Below, one piece after another: positions 1-9,083 of a DNA stretch of 64,000 bases. Position numbers and translations under genes: made by a program. Origin of the DNA: Planktomarina sp. GTDB lineage: Bacteria > Pseudomonadota > Alphaproteobacteria > Rhodobacterales > Rhodobacteraceae. How positions within the stretch are numbered: the first letter of the stretch is position 1; each line of letters begins with the position of its first letter. The notes below the pieces were generated by a model that did no database searches, was not told the DNA's origin, and worked only from the letters and a program-made list of their open reading frames with translations. The stretch is taken from the NCBI GenBank assembly GCA_020630595.1, contig JAHDBC010000001.1:255690-319689 (forward strand). The letters run 5' to 3'.

Positions 1-903
1 AGCCTGCGAAAACTCGCGATTGCACGGTGCAGTCCCCGGGGGTTGCGCACAATGTTGCGGCAGAACCTTCCAACCGGGGTTCACTATCTGAACACGGCAC
101 ATTCCAACCTGAACCATCAAGTGTTGGCGGCATTCGCCGGCCTGCCCAAAGCACGGATTGGGGTGTTTTTGCACGACACCATCCCGCTGGATTACCCCCA
201 ATACCAACGGGTCGAAACGCCACAAGCGTTCCGCAAACAGATCAAGGCCGTTTCTGGTCTGGCGGATCTGGTGATCGTGAATTCTGACCAAACGGCGCAG
301 GATGTGGCACGTCATTTGTCAGCATTTGGGCATGTTCCACCGATCATTTCAGCCCATCTGGGCTACGACGCCGCCCCCGAAGATTCGACGATGTCATTGC
401 CAGATCGGCCCTATTTCGTCGCGCTTGGCACGATTGAACCGCGCAAAAACCACGATCTATTGTTGCGAATTTGGAGCCAATTTTCAGACGATCCTGATGC
501 GCCGACGCTTGTCATCTGTGGCAATCGCGGCTGGCGCAATGAAGATGTGTTCAAAAAACTGGATCGCGGCGTGCCCCATGTGGTCGAACACAATGGCCTG
601 TCAGACGGGCAGATCATGACACTTATGAAAGGTGCGCGGGCCCTGCTGATGCCAAGCTTTGCGGAAGGATACGGCCTGCCGGTGGTAGAGGCAGCGGCGA
701 TCGGTTGCCCGATAGTGGCGACTGATCTTCCTGTCTATCGGGAAGTTGTGGGTGATATTCCCGTTTACGTGGACCCAAATGATGCCTATCAGTGGATAAG
801 TGCGATCAAAACACTGATGCTAGCGCGTTCGGGGTTGCCAGCCACAGCATTTAGCCCCCCCACATGGGACGCGCATTTCAGCGAGGTGTTAAGACGAATT
901 TGA
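1..903 (+). CDS. GT4-family glycosyltransferase, 5' end outside window
   Basis: The frame is open from the first base, so the start lies upstream and only the C-terminal 300 residues are visible. Around visible residue 138 is the GTIEPRKN strand that opens the second Rossmann domain of GT-B enzymes, and around residue 221 the block EGYGLPVVEAAA, which matches the nucleotide-sugar-binding E-x7-E signature of GT4 retaining glycosyltransferases. The enzyme should transfer a sugar from a nucleotide donor to a growing glycan at the cytoplasmic face of the inner membrane. Three more glycan-modifying genes follow on the same strand, the first after 41 bp, so a polysaccharide locus is likely. Donor and acceptor cannot be told from the sequence. 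Confidence 0.88.
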   Translation, partial: SLRKLAIARCSPRGLRTMLRQNLPTGVHYLNTAHSNLNHQVLAAFAGLPKARIGVFLHDTIPLDYPQYQRVETPQAFRKQIKAVSGLADLVIVNSDQTAQDVARHLSAFGHVPPIISAHLGYDAAPEDSTMSLPDRPYFVALGTIEPRKNHDLLLRIWSQFSDDPDAPTLVICGNRGWRNEDVFKKLDRGVPHVVEHNGLSDGQIMTLMKGARALLMPSFAEGYGLPVVEAAAIGCPIVATDLPVYREVVGDIPVYVDPNDAYQWISAIKTLMLARSGLPATAFSPPTWDAHFSEVLRRI

Positions 904-944
904 GTATATTGGTCTACCAAAGGCCAAAGTAAGAAAGGTGTCGC

Positions 945-1955
945 GTGGGGGTATTGCGATCATATCAGCTTAGGTTGCGCCGAAAACGATGGCGTATCCG
1001 GGCCTATCGCAAATCGCGCGAACTTAGGTGCGTGGTAAATCGCGCCCAAGGGGTGCACCCAAACGCACTTTTGGTGTTCAGCACACAGCGCAACGAAATG
1101 GTGCGGCTGCCGTATTTTCTGGAATACTATCGCAAGATGGGTGTCGATCATTTCTTTTTGGTGGACAATGATAGCACCGATGGGTCGGCCCAATATCTGG
1201 CGGCGCAGCCTGATGTCACGCTTTATGCGACGCGCGGATCATACAAACGATCGCGCTTTGGTGTGGATTGGTTGAATTACCTTCAGATCAAATTCGGGCA
1301 TGGACACTGGTGTTTGACCGTCGATCCAGATGAATTTTTTGTTTATCCGTTCTGCGACACACGCCCGTTGCGGGCCCTGACAGATTGGCTGGATGCATCT
1401 TCGATCAAGTCGTTTAGCGCGATGTTGTTGGATATGTATCCGAAAGGGCCGATCAATTCTGTCACCTATGAAGCGGGTGAAAACCCGATTTCCTTGGCCA
1501 ACTGGTTTGACAGTGGAAATTACACAATCAAGAAAAACCCACTTTTCGGAAACCTGTGGATTCAGGGGGGGCCACGCGCGCGCGTCTTTTTCCCCGACAA
1601 GCCGGCTGCCGCGCCAGCATTGAACAAAATCCCGCTGGTGAAATGGGACAAGTCTTATGTTTACGCCAGTTCGACACACAATCTTTTGCCGCGCGGCTTG
1701 AACCTTGTTTATGATTCTTGGGGTGGCGAAAAAGCGTCAGGTATTTTGTTGCACACAAAGTTCCTGTCGACGTTTGAAGAAAAAGCACGCGAAGAACTGA
1801 CCCGCAAGCAGCATTATGCAGGCAGTCTGGAATATCAGGCCTATGCCGATGGGTTGGATAAGAACCCTGATTTGTGGTGCAAATGGTCCGAAAAATACAT
1901 CAACTGGCGACAGCTTGAAATTCTGGGTCTGATGTCAAAAGGGAACTGGGCATGA
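945..1955 (+). CDS. GT2-like glycosyltransferase (Glyco_tranf_2_4 type)
   Basis: This 336-residue protein has the arrangement of GT-A transferases of the Glyco_tranf_2_4 family: STQRNEMVRLPYFLEYY near residues 46-62, FLVDNDSTDG at 71-80 (Asp residues that bind the nucleotide sugar) and DPDEFF at 127-132, the likely metal-binding acidic motif. The start is a GTG preceded by the purine-rich AAGAAAGG. The N-terminal 30 residues are very basic, which would suit association with the inner membrane. The stop codon overlaps the next start as ATGA, pointing to coupled translation with the GT14 gene. It probably adds one sugar in the same glycan pathway; the substrate is not known. Confidence 0.82.
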   Translation: MGVLRSYQLRLRRKRWRIRAYRKSRELRCVVNRAQGVHPNALLVFSTQRNEMVRLPYFLEYYRKMGVDHFFLVDNDSTDGSAQYLAAQPDVTLYATRGSYKRSRFGVDWLNYLQIKFGHGHWCLTVDPDEFFVYPFCDTRPLRALTDWLDASSIKSFSAMLLDMYPKGPINSVTYEAGENPISLANWFDSGNYTIKKNPLFGNLWIQGGPRARVFFPDKPAAAPALNKIPLVKWDKSYVYASSTHNLLPRGLNLVYDSWGGEKASGILLHTKFLSTFEEKAREELTRKQHYAGSLEYQAYADGLDKNPDLWCKWSEKYINWRQLEILGLMSKGNWA

Positions 1956-3652
1956 CGGTCGGTATTGTCATGTTGGCCCACAGTGATTTGGATCGCGTCG
2001 AACAGATCGCGCGCCATTGGGTGGCTGGTGGGTGCCCAGTGGTCATTCATCTGGACAAAAAGGTTCCAAAAGACGCGGTCGCCGCGTTTCGTGATTCACT
2101 ATCTGATGTTGCTGATATTCGCCTGTCCAAGCGGCACAAATGTGAATGGGGCATGTGGGGTTTGGTTGCGGCAACACAAGACGCATCAGAACTGATGCTG
2201 TCGGAATTCCCACAGGTGCGGCATGTCTTTCTAAGTTCGGGCGCTTGCGTGCCTTTGCGCCCGGTGCAGGAATTGGTTGATTATCTGGATGCAAATCCAG
2301 ACACGGATTTTATCGAAAGTGCGACAACATCCGAAGTATCGTGGGCTGTGGATGGGCTGGAAAAAGAACGCTTTACCCTGCGGTTCCCGTTTTCGTGGCG
2401 CACCCAGCGCCGTTTGTTTGATCGTTATGTGGAATTTCAGCGGAAATTGGGCATTAAGCGAAAGGTCCCCGCTGGTCTAACGCCCCATATCGGGTCGCAA
2501 TGGTGGTGTCTGACCCGGCAAACGCTGTCTGCCATTTTGCAAGATCCCCTGCGGGCAAGCTACGACCGGTATTTCCGCCGCGTCTGGATCCCAGACGAAA
2601 GCTATTTTCAGACCCTGGCACGGATCAGCAGCCGCAAGATCCAAAGCCGATCCCTGACCCTTTCGAAATTCGATTTTCAGGGAAAGCCGCATATTTTCTA
2701 TGATGATCATCTGCAGCTTTTGCGGCGGTCTGATTGTTTTGTGGCGCGGAAAATCTGGCCACGTGCTGATCGCCTGTTTGATGCGTTTTTGCGGACACCG
2801 GAATCTGCGTTGAAACAGGCGGAACCCCAGCCCAGCAAAATCGATCGTCTGTTTTCCCGTGCCACGGATCGCAGAACGCGGGGCCGGCCCGGTTTGTCCA
2901 TGCAAAGCCGTTTCCCCAATGAAAGTTGGGAAAACGGCCTGACCGCGCATGCCTATACGGTGCTTGAAGGGTTCGATGATCTGTTCGAAGATTTTCAACC
3001 ATGGCTGCAGCGGCAAGTCACATCCACGGTTCACGGTCATTTGTTTGCCAAGGACCGCGCTGAATTTGCCGGGGGGGAAACCACCTATCGGGGCGGGTTG
3101 TCAGACAACGCGGTCTTGCGCGACTACAATCCCCACGCATTTTTGAAGAACCTGATGTGGAACACACGGGGGCAACATCAGTGTTTCTTTATGGGTCCCG
3201 GGGATGTGATGGACGACATCCATTGGGAATTGGTGAAAGATGCCAATGCAAACCTGTTCGTGATTTCAGGCGCTTGGCTGATTCAGCATTTTCGGTCGAA
3301 CCAGAACTTTGCGGATATTCGTGCGGATGCAGCGCTGCGTCAAAAACTGGAACGTGAACATCTGACGGCTTTGAAATCCCCCTTTGTGAAAGCAACGCAC
3401 AAGGTTTGGACAATGGCCGAATTTTTGGAGGCGCCCGTTGAAAACCTTCGCATTGTGTTGGACGCGCTTGAACCGGGCTTGGGTCAAGGGTTGACCGACA
3501 CCCCCAAGCTGACGGATTTGACGGGGTTCGGAACATTTGTGCGTACGTTGAAAAATCAGGGGATGCACCCGTATTTGCTGGGGGACTTTGACGAAGGGTA
3601 CGACCAGCCGCGCCAAAATGCAGAAACACGTAAACCATACCTGGTGCGATAG
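1952..3652 (+). CDS. GT14-type beta-1,6-N-acetylglucosaminyltransferase with extra C-terminal domain
   Basis: Residues 1-270 resemble core-2/I-branching and xylosyltransferase-like GT14 enzymes: HLDKK at 33-37, SSGACVPLRP at 95-104, GSQWWCL at 181-187 and WIPDESYFQT at 212-221, where the acidic pair matches the catalytic region of the family. Residues from about 310 to 566 form a second domain that I associate with DUF5927, known mainly from Rhodobacteraceae proteins of this architecture, with no known function. The 566-residue length fits this two-domain form. The gene overlaps the preceding transferase by 4 bp and is followed after 3 bp by the sulfotransferase gene. I infer that it adds a branching sugar to a glycan that is later sulfated. 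Confidence 0.85.
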   Translation: MTVGIVMLAHSDLDRVEQIARHWVAGGCPVVIHLDKKVPKDAVAAFRDSLSDVADIRLSKRHKCEWGMWGLVAATQDASELMLSEFPQVRHVFLSSGACVPLRPVQELVDYLDANPDTDFIESATTSEVSWAVDGLEKERFTLRFPFSWRTQRRLFDRYVEFQRKLGIKRKVPAGLTPHIGSQWWCLTRQTLSAILQDPLRASYDRYFRRVWIPDESYFQTLARISSRKIQSRSLTLSKFDFQGKPHIFYDDHLQLLRRSDCFVARKIWPRADRLFDAFLRTPESALKQAEPQPSKIDRLFSRATDRRTRGRPGLSMQSRFPNESWENGLTAHAYTVLEGFDDLFEDFQPWLQRQVTSTVHGHLFAKDRAEFAGGETTYRGGLSDNAVLRDYNPHAFLKNLMWNTRGQHQCFFMGPGDVMDDIHWELVKDANANLFVISGAWLIQHFRSNQNFADIRADAALRQKLEREHLTALKSPFVKATHKVWTMAEFLEAPVENLRIVLDALEPGLGQGLTDTPKLTDLTGFGTFVRTLKNQGMHPYLLGDFDEGYDQPRQNAETRKPYLVR

Positions 3653-3655
3653 ATT

Positions 3656-5083
3656 ATGGCCCAGTTCGACTATTTTGTGATCTTTGCTGAAATGCGAACC
3701 GGATCAAATCTGCTGGAAGAAAATATCAACCAGTTTCCGGACATCACCTCGCACGGAGAGGTGTTTAACCCACATTTCATCGGATACCCCGTGAACGAAG
3801 ATTTGTTTGGGGTCACACAGGCAGATCGCGAAGAAAATCCGCTTGCCGCGATTCAGGCGATACAGGCCAACACAGATGGGCTTGCCGGATTTCGCTTTTT
3901 TCATGACCATGACGCGCGTATTTTCGAACATTGCATTGATGATCCGCGCTGCGCGAAAATTATTCTGAATCGCAACCCGATCGACAGTTTCGTGTCTTGG
4001 AAAATCGCCTCTGCCACGGGTCAGTGGAAACTAACCAATGCGACACATCAAAAAGCGACGGCGATCGAATTCAACGCCGATGAATTCGAAGGGTTCATGC
4101 AAAATTGGCAGGATTTCCAAATCGCGATTTTGAACCGAATGCAAAAGTCAGGGCAAACAGCGTTCTACATCGCCTACGAAGATTTGCAGGACGTTGAAGT
4201 TCTGAACGGGATGGCAAAATTTCTGGGAAGTGGGCACAGGATCGAAGCGCTGTCCAAGCGTTTGAAAAAGCAAAACCCTGCGCCTTTGTCGGAAAAAGTG
4301 CAAAATTTCGAAGATATGGTTCAGTCCGTGGCACGGATGGATCGATTCAATCTGAACAGAACGCCAAATTTTGAACCGCGCCGCGGCGCAATGGTACCCC
4401 AATATGTGGCAGCAGCCCGCGCGCCGTTGCTGTATCTGCCCATCAAATGTGGGCCGACTGAATTAATTGAACAGTGGATGGCTGATCTGGATCATGTGAC
4501 CCCGGATGATCTGCGGCGCAATCTTTCCCAAAAGGATTTGCGTCAGTGGAAACGTCAAAACAAGGGCAATCGCAGTTTCACAGTGGTGCGTCACCCCGTG
4601 ATGCGGGTCTATGATGCATTTTGTAAGCACATACTGGACACCGGACCGTTGTGTTATACCGAAGTGCGCAAAACGTTGCGCCGTGTTCACAACGTGCCTA
4701 TTCCGCAAGACCAGCCTGACGCCAGTTTCACGCCGAAAGATATGCGTGCTGCATTCGTCGCTTTTCTGACATTCCTGAAAGCCAATCTTTCGGGTCAGAC
4801 TGCACTGCGCGTTGATCCGGCCTGGGCCAGCCAAAGCCACGTGATACAGGGCTTCGCAGATTTCGCGCCACCGGACGTGATCGTTCGGGAAGAAGTTCTG
4901 GAAGATGAACTGGCATTTCTGGCCGCGCAGACCGGAACGCCTTATGCTGCGGTCAGGGATATGGCACCGGTTCACCCAATCGAATTATCGGAAATCTATG
5001 ACGGCCATGTCGAAGGTCTGGTGCGCGATGCATACCAGAAAGACTATTTGGCTTATGGGTTTGGTCCGCTGAACCGAATTTAA
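3656..5083 (+). CDS. Protein with two sulfotransferase domains
   Basis: The N-terminal half looks like a Stf0-type sulfotransferase: RTGSNLL at residues 14-20 is the 5'-phosphosulfate loop for PAPS, and LNRNPIDSFVS near 104-114 is the 3'-phosphate-binding block. The second half repeats the logic in a different style: LPIKCGPTELI near 260 and VVRHPVMRVYDAF near 308-320, as in Sulfotransfer_2 carbohydrate sulfotransferases. At 475 residues it is about twice the size of a single-domain enzyme, which supports a fusion and not one spread-out domain. It would transfer sulfate from PAPS to a glycan or lipid made by the three genes before it. It ends tail to tail with ptsN, sharing TTAA. Substrate specificity is unknown. 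Confidence 0.8.
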   Translation: MAQFDYFVIFAEMRTGSNLLEENINQFPDITSHGEVFNPHFIGYPVNEDLFGVTQADREENPLAAIQAIQANTDGLAGFRFFHDHDARIFEHCIDDPRCAKIILNRNPIDSFVSWKIASATGQWKLTNATHQKATAIEFNADEFEGFMQNWQDFQIAILNRMQKSGQTAFYIAYEDLQDVEVLNGMAKFLGSGHRIEALSKRLKKQNPAPLSEKVQNFEDMVQSVARMDRFNLNRTPNFEPRRGAMVPQYVAAARAPLLYLPIKCGPTELIEQWMADLDHVTPDDLRRNLSQKDLRQWKRQNKGNRSFTVVRHPVMRVYDAFCKHILDTGPLCYTEVRKTLRRVHNVPIPQDQPDASFTPKDMRAAFVAFLTFLKANLSGQTALRVDPAWASQSHVIQGFADFAPPDVIVREEVLEDELAFLAAQTGTPYAAVRDMAPVHPIELSEIYDGHVEGLVRDAYQKDYLAYGFGPLNRI

Positions 5084-5547
5084 GCAGCGACTGATGTCGC
5101 AGCGCCGCCCAGAATGATTTCATACAGGATGCCAGTATCGGTATTGTTGCGCAGTTTTTCGCACACAGCCGGATCGCGCAACGTCCGCGACACAGTCGCC
5201 AACGCCTTCAAATGATCAACGCCACCGGCTGTTGGGCCGAACAGCGCAAAGACCAAATCCACGGGTTGGCGGTCGACGGCCGCAAATTCAATCGGCTTTT
5301 CCAATTTCGCGAAACAGCCAAAGATTGATTCTGTGCCTTCAAGGCGCGCATGGGGTAGGGCAACACCATGCCCTACACCCGTTGGTCCCAGCGTTTCGCG
5401 GTCCATCAGGGCCTGCGCAATCATATCCTGACGTTCCAAACTGGACGGGCAGGCCAGCGACGCAATCGCCTGAAACAAGCGTTTCTTGGACGTAACGCCG
5501 TGCAGCACCCGAACGTGTTCTGGGGATAAAATATTGCTCAGATCCAT
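5080..5547 (-). CDS. ptsN: PTS IIA-like nitrogen regulatory protein PtsN
   Basis: The 155-residue protein is a single EIIA-Ntr domain. The phosphoacceptor histidine is His66 in the motif GVALPHARLE, in the usual place for the family. It receives phosphate from NPr in the nitrogen phosphotransferase system and acts by protein contact on potassium transport, sensor kinases and other targets; it does not transport sugar. It lies 15 bp downstream of hpf on the same strand, the classical hpf-ptsN order, and at the distal end of the LPS export operon. There is no transcription terminator between it and the convergent sulfotransferase gene, whose stop overlaps its own. Confidence 0.93.
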   Translation of the reverse strand: MDLSNILSPEHVRVLHGVTSKKRLFQAIASLACPSSLERQDMIAQALMDRETLGPTGVGHGVALPHARLEGTESIFGCFAKLEKPIEFAAVDRQPVDLVFALFGPTAGGVDHLKALATVSRTLRDPAVCEKLRNNTDTGILYEIILGGAATSVAA

Positions 5548-5562
5548 GATATGATTTGGAAA

Positions 5563-6132
5563 TCAAACAGTTGGATCAATCCAACCTATGTTTCCGTCAT
5601 CCCTTTTGTACACAACGTTTACGTTCGCACTGGTTTCATTCTTAAAGACAAGCACCGGTGCACCAGCCAGTTCCATCTGCATAACAGCTTCACCAACAGA
5701 AAGTGCGGGGATTGAATGCTCCATCTCTGCGACAATCATCGGTTGAAGGCTTTCTGGTTCATTGTCGCCTTCGCGCGAGTCGTTGGCTAGGATATATGAT
5801 GCACCCGCAGAAAGTTCAACGGGATTTGCCCGGTCTTTGTGGTGGTCCTTGAGCCGGCGTTTATAGCGCCGCAGTTGCTTTTCCATCTTTTCCGCTGCTG
5901 CGTCGAATGCGGCGTAGATTTCATGTGCCTTTGCCCCGGCTTGTACGGTCAGGCCTGTCGACAAATGAACGGTCGCTTCACACAGGAATTCACTGGCTGA
6001 TTTTGAAAACGTGACATTCGCGTTCGTCGGTCGTTCAGCATATTTTTGAACAGCTTCACCAAGATTGTCTTTTACGTGAACCTGCAATGCGTCGCCGATG
6101 TCAATTTGTTTGCCAGTGATTTGGTATTGCAT
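5563..6132 (-). CDS. hpf: Ribosome hibernation-promoting factor, long form
   Basis: This 189-residue protein starts with MQYQITGKQIDIGDALQ and carries the S30AE fold in residues 1-105, including the basic helix QLRRYKRRLKDHHKD. The C-terminal domain, about residues 128-185, is the dimerisation domain that lets the long form join two 70S ribosomes into 100S particles in stationary phase. A strong ribosome-binding site, AAAGGAG, sits 6 nt before the ATG. A 151-bp gap separates it from lptB, room for its own promoter. In many proteobacteria rpoN is placed between lptB and hpf; here it is absent. Confidence 0.94.
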   Translation of the reverse strand: MQYQITGKQIDIGDALQVHVKDNLGEAVQKYAERPTNANVTFSKSASEFLCEATVHLSTGLTVQAGAKAHEIYAAFDAAAEKMEKQLRRYKRRLKDHHKDRANPVELSAGASYILANDSREGDNEPESLQPMIVAEMEHSIPALSVGEAVMQMELAGAPVLVFKNETSANVNVVYKRDDGNIGWIDPTV

Positions 6133-6283
6133 GGAAACTCCTTTGTTTCGTTGTGTGGATCGAAAAGCCCGGATGTGCGGCTGAACATATCCAGCCGATC
6201 AATCGGGTAACGCAATTTCGGAATGTGCGGTTTCATAAAATCCACGCTTCAAGTGGACTGATCTAACGACAAAGAGTCAAGCG

Positions 6284-7030
6284 TTAGTTCATCTTGAAAT
6301 TCTGGCCCAGGTAGACGCGCTTGACGTTTTCGTCGTTCACAATTTCAGAAGTTGTGCCGGATTTCAGCACACGACCGTCGTGCAAAATGTAGGCACGATC
6401 AACGATTTCCAGCGTTTCACGCACGTTGTGGTCTGTAATCAGCACACCCAATCCGCGCTTTTTCAACGTGGCGACCAGATTCCGAATGTCACCCACGGCG
6501 ATAGGGTCAACCCCGGCAAAGGGTTCATCCAACAGCAGATATTTTGGATTGGCCGCAAGACTGCGTGCAATTTCCACACGGCGGCGTTCCCCGCCAGACA
6601 GGGCAAGTGCGGGGGCCTGCCGCAAATGGCCGATGGAAAATTCGTTCAACAATTCTTCCAGCCGTTCGCGTCTGCGCTGTCGTTTGGGTTCAGCGACTTC
6701 CAGAATGGCCATGATGTTGTCTTCGACATTCAACCCGCGAAAGATCGACATTTCCTGCGGCAGATACCCAACACCCAGTTGTGCCCGGCGATACATCGGC
6801 AGCCGTGTCACATCCCGGCCATCCACCTTCACAGCGCCACCTTCGGGGGTGACAAGGCCAGCAATCGAATAAAAGCATGTGGTCTTTCCGGATCCGTTTG
6901 GCCCCAACAAGGCGACGACTTCACCCTTAAACAGCTCCATCGAAACGTCGCGGATCACGACCTTTTTGCGATAACTTTTGCGCAGGGATTCGACGCGCAG
7001 CCCACCCTGACCATCCGTTGCCTGCAGCAT
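6284..7030 (-). CDS. lptB: LPS export ABC transporter ATPase LptB
   Basis: The protein is a complete ABC ATPase of about 248 residues. Walker A is GPNGSGKT (44-51 counted from the GTG one codon upstream), the signature is LSGGERRR (145-152), Walker B is YLLLDE (165-170) and the switch histidine is His202. It powers extraction of LPS from the inner membrane by the LptB2FG complex and transfer along the LptC-LptA bridge. The start is either ATG at 7030, whose A overlaps the lptA stop as TGATG, or GTG at 7033; both imply coupling to lptA. lptF and lptG are not in the window. Confidence 0.95.
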   Translation of the reverse strand: MLQATDGQGGLRVESLRKSYRKKVVIRDVSMELFKGEVVALLGPNGSGKTTCFYSIAGLVTPEGGAVKVDGRDVTRLPMYRRAQLGVGYLPQEMSIFRGLNVEDNIMAILEVAEPKRQRRRERLEELLNEFSIGHLRQAPALALSGGERRRVEIARSLAANPKYLLLDEPFAGVDPIAVGDIRNLVATLKKRGLGVLITDHNVRETLEIVDRAYILHDGRVLKSGTTSEIVNDENVKRVYLGQNFKMN

Positions 7031-7524
7031 CACTGCGCCGCCTGTTGCAGGATTGTGCGCACACGCCCGGTCAGCGTTGCATCCCCCGTGGCCAGATCAA
7101 CAACCATGCGATCTGCCAACACGGCGCTTTGCCCCTGGGTGACCATCACGTTGCCCGCCAATGTCAGCTGTCGATTGTCCAGATCATAGATTGCGGTGTC
7201 AGCCTCTGCCGCTTCGTCGGCGGTGACGAATGTGACCTTGCCTTGAACATCAACGCGGCTGATCCCGCCGCCGTTTGAATATCGCACTACAACCTGATCT
7301 GCGCTAAGGCGGATGTTGCCTTGCCCAATGATCACATTGTCCTGAAACAGGGCGCTGCCATCAGATTGGTTCAAGGAAAGCCGATCCGCGGATACCTCCA
7401 AAGGCGCGGATTGATCGGCTTGAAGGCCCGAAAAATTAAGCCCGGTCTGTGCCGCCGCAGGGGTCATCAGTGCGCCGCAAAACCAAAGCAGGGTCAAAAG
7501 ATGTTTCACGGTCGTCACTTTCAT
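7030..7524 (-). CDS. lptA: LPS transport periplasmic bridge protein LptA
   Basis: This 164-residue protein begins with a signal peptide that ends near the AAAQ-T cleavage site at residues 23-26, followed by an OstA/LptA beta-jellyroll built of repeated strands such as [20 protein letters not shown]. LptA polymerises in the periplasm and carries LPS between LptC and LptD. Its ATG overlaps the lptC stop as ATGA, and its stop overlaps lptB, so the three Lpt proteins are probably made in fixed proportion. Its size is in the normal range for alphaproteobacterial LptA. Confidence 0.92.
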   Translation of the reverse strand: MKVTTVKHLLTLLWFCGALMTPAAAQTGLNFSGLQADQSAPLEVSADRLSLNQSDGSALFQDNVIIGQGNIRLSADQVVVRYSNGGGISRVDVQGKVTFVTADEAAEADTAIYDLDNRQLTLAGNVMVTQGQSAVLADRMVVDLATGDATLTGRVRTILQQAAQ

Positions 7525-8129
7525 TCTGTCTTTGGCGGAGTGTAAACCAATCGCACCCCATCCGTGAAGGTCAGCACAAAATTGTCAGCGGACCTTTGCG
7601 CTGTCATTTGGCCAGCGTCGAACCTGCCAAAGGGGCCGGTCACAGCCACTGCACCGCCCGAAGTCACTTGTGCGGCCTGAATATCAAATCGCATGGCATC
7701 GCTGGTGGCAATGACATCATCCCCTGCTGAAAGGGTGACGGATTCCGCAAATTCGATGCGTTGTTGCTGTTGATCAACAGACCCCGCACCCGCCATGATG
7801 GTCAAGCTTTGGCCGCCGGGGTCAGACACAAGCGCGTCGATCTGTGTCAGCACGACCAAATCACTGCGTTCCGCATCGGGCCGTGCAGACGCCGCCGTGA
7901 CCCTGATGCCCGTTCCATCGTCCAGCGTGGTTGAAATTTCGGGCTGCGACAGGCGTTGATTGCGGATGATGTCATCTACGTCCAGGTCCGAATAAATCAC
8001 CGAATCCGTGACATCGACACGGCTGGAAAATAGAAAAAGCGTCGACAAAAGCATTAATGCGCCAACGTACAGCCCAACCTTGGCCCAAGACACAAACGTC
8101 GAATAACTGTCTTGGCTGCGAAAAATCAT
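7521..8129 (-). CDS. lptC: LPS export inner-membrane protein LptC
   Basis: From the ATG at 8129 the protein has 202 residues. A single transmembrane helix lies at about residues 15-36, and the rest is a periplasmic jellyroll domain that receives LPS from LptB2FG and hands it to LptA. I chose this start, and not the ATG 21 bp upstream, because ATG 8129 overlaps the kdsD stop as ATGA, the same coupling seen between lptC and lptA. Sequence similarity in LptC is weak, as usual, but size, topology and position between kdsD and lptA make the call safe. Confidence 0.88.
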   Translation of the reverse strand: MIFRSQDSYSTFVSWAKVGLYVGALMLLSTLFLFSSRVDVTDSVIYSDLDVDDIIRNQRLSQPEISTTLDDGTGIRVTAASARPDAERSDLVVLTQIDALVSDPGGQSLTIMAGAGSVDQQQQRIEFAESVTLSAGDDVIATSDAMRFDIQAAQVTSGGAVAVTGPFGRFDAGQMTAQRSADNFVLTFTDGVRLVYTPPKTE

Positions 8130-9079
8130 CCAAGACCTGCGCGCAGGCAATCATGAATGTGAATCAGGCCCAATGCGCGCCGATCTGCATTTGTGACAAA
8201 CAGAGATGTGACCTTGCGATCATTCATCACAGCAATCGCACGTTCGGCCAGTGCATCCGGGCTGATCGTTAGCGGATTTGGGGTCATGACATCGCGGGTT
8301 TTGCGTTCCAACAACCCATCCAGATTACGGCGAATGTCGCCATCCGTCACGATACCGACCAAGGTTTCATCCCCCACCACGCCAGCAACGCCAAATCCTT
8401 TTTCGGTCATGGTCAACAATGTGTCTGCCATGGATTGATCGACACCGACCAACGGAAGGGCCTGTGGCCCATGCATCAGGTCGCGCACTTTGGACAGGCG
8501 CGCGCCCAGTTTCCCGCCCGGGTGAAAATCACGGAAATGATCTTTGGTAAAAGAACGGTGTTCCATCAAGGCAATGGCCAATGCATCGCCCAGCGCAAGC
8601 GTGATCGTGGTGGAGGTTGTGGGAACAACGCCCGTACCGCATGCCTCTTCCAATTTAGGCAGCAAAAGTTGCACGTCGGCCTGCCGCATCAAATTGCTGT
8701 TTTGGACGCTGGCGATACCAATCATGGGAATTTGAAAGCGACGCGTATGGGCGATCAGATCAGCAAGTTCTGGTGTTTCGCCAGAATTTGACAGGATCAA
8801 CGCAACATCGCCCCGGGCCACCATGCCCAGATCGCCATGGCTTGCTTCGGCTGGATGCACAAAATGCGCAGGCGTTCCAGTTGATGCAAGGGTTGCGGCA
8901 ATTTTCCGTGCGATATGGCCCGATTTGCCCATTCCAGACACAATCACCCGGCCCGTCGCAGACAGGATCAATGAGACCGCTTCGTCAAATTCCGGGCCAA
9001 GACCATCAGCCAGAACTGACAAAGCCGCGGCTTCGGTCCGGATCACGCGTTGCGCTGTGGAAAGGAACGTGGGTGCCAT
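8126..9079 (-). CDS. kdsD: Arabinose-5-phosphate isomerase KdsD (SIS plus CBS domains)
   Basis: From ATG 9079 the enzyme has 317 residues. The N-terminal SIS domain contains SGMGKSGHIARKIAATLAS at 48-66 and HPAEASHGDLGM at 75-86; two CBS domains follow from about residue 200 to the end. It converts ribulose-5-phosphate to arabinose-5-phosphate, the first step of Kdo synthesis for the LPS core. A longer frame reaches to 9157, but that start would lie inside rnd; ATG 9079 gives a clean 4-bp gap after the rnd stop. Its place before lptC-lptA-lptB joins Kdo supply with LPS export. Confidence 0.93.
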   Translation of the reverse strand: MAPTFLSTAQRVIRTEAAALSVLADGLGPEFDEAVSLILSATGRVIVSGMGKSGHIARKIAATLASTGTPAHFVHPAEASHGDLGMVARGDVALILSNSGETPELADLIAHTRRFQIPMIGIASVQNSNLMRQADVQLLLPKLEEACGTGVVPTTSTTITLALGDALAIALMEHRSFTKDHFRDFHPGGKLGARLSKVRDLMHGPQALPLVGVDQSMADTLLTMTEKGFGVAGVVGDETLVGIVTDGDIRRNLDGLLERKTRDVMTPNPLTISPDALAERAIAVMNDRKVTSLFVTNADRRALGLIHIHDCLRAGLG

Positions 9080-9083
9080 CGTG

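Noticed and set aside
6380..7189. Open frame of 269 codons on the plus strand over lptB and lptA
   Set aside because: It lies antisense to two well-supported Lpt genes, and the translation has no recognisable features.
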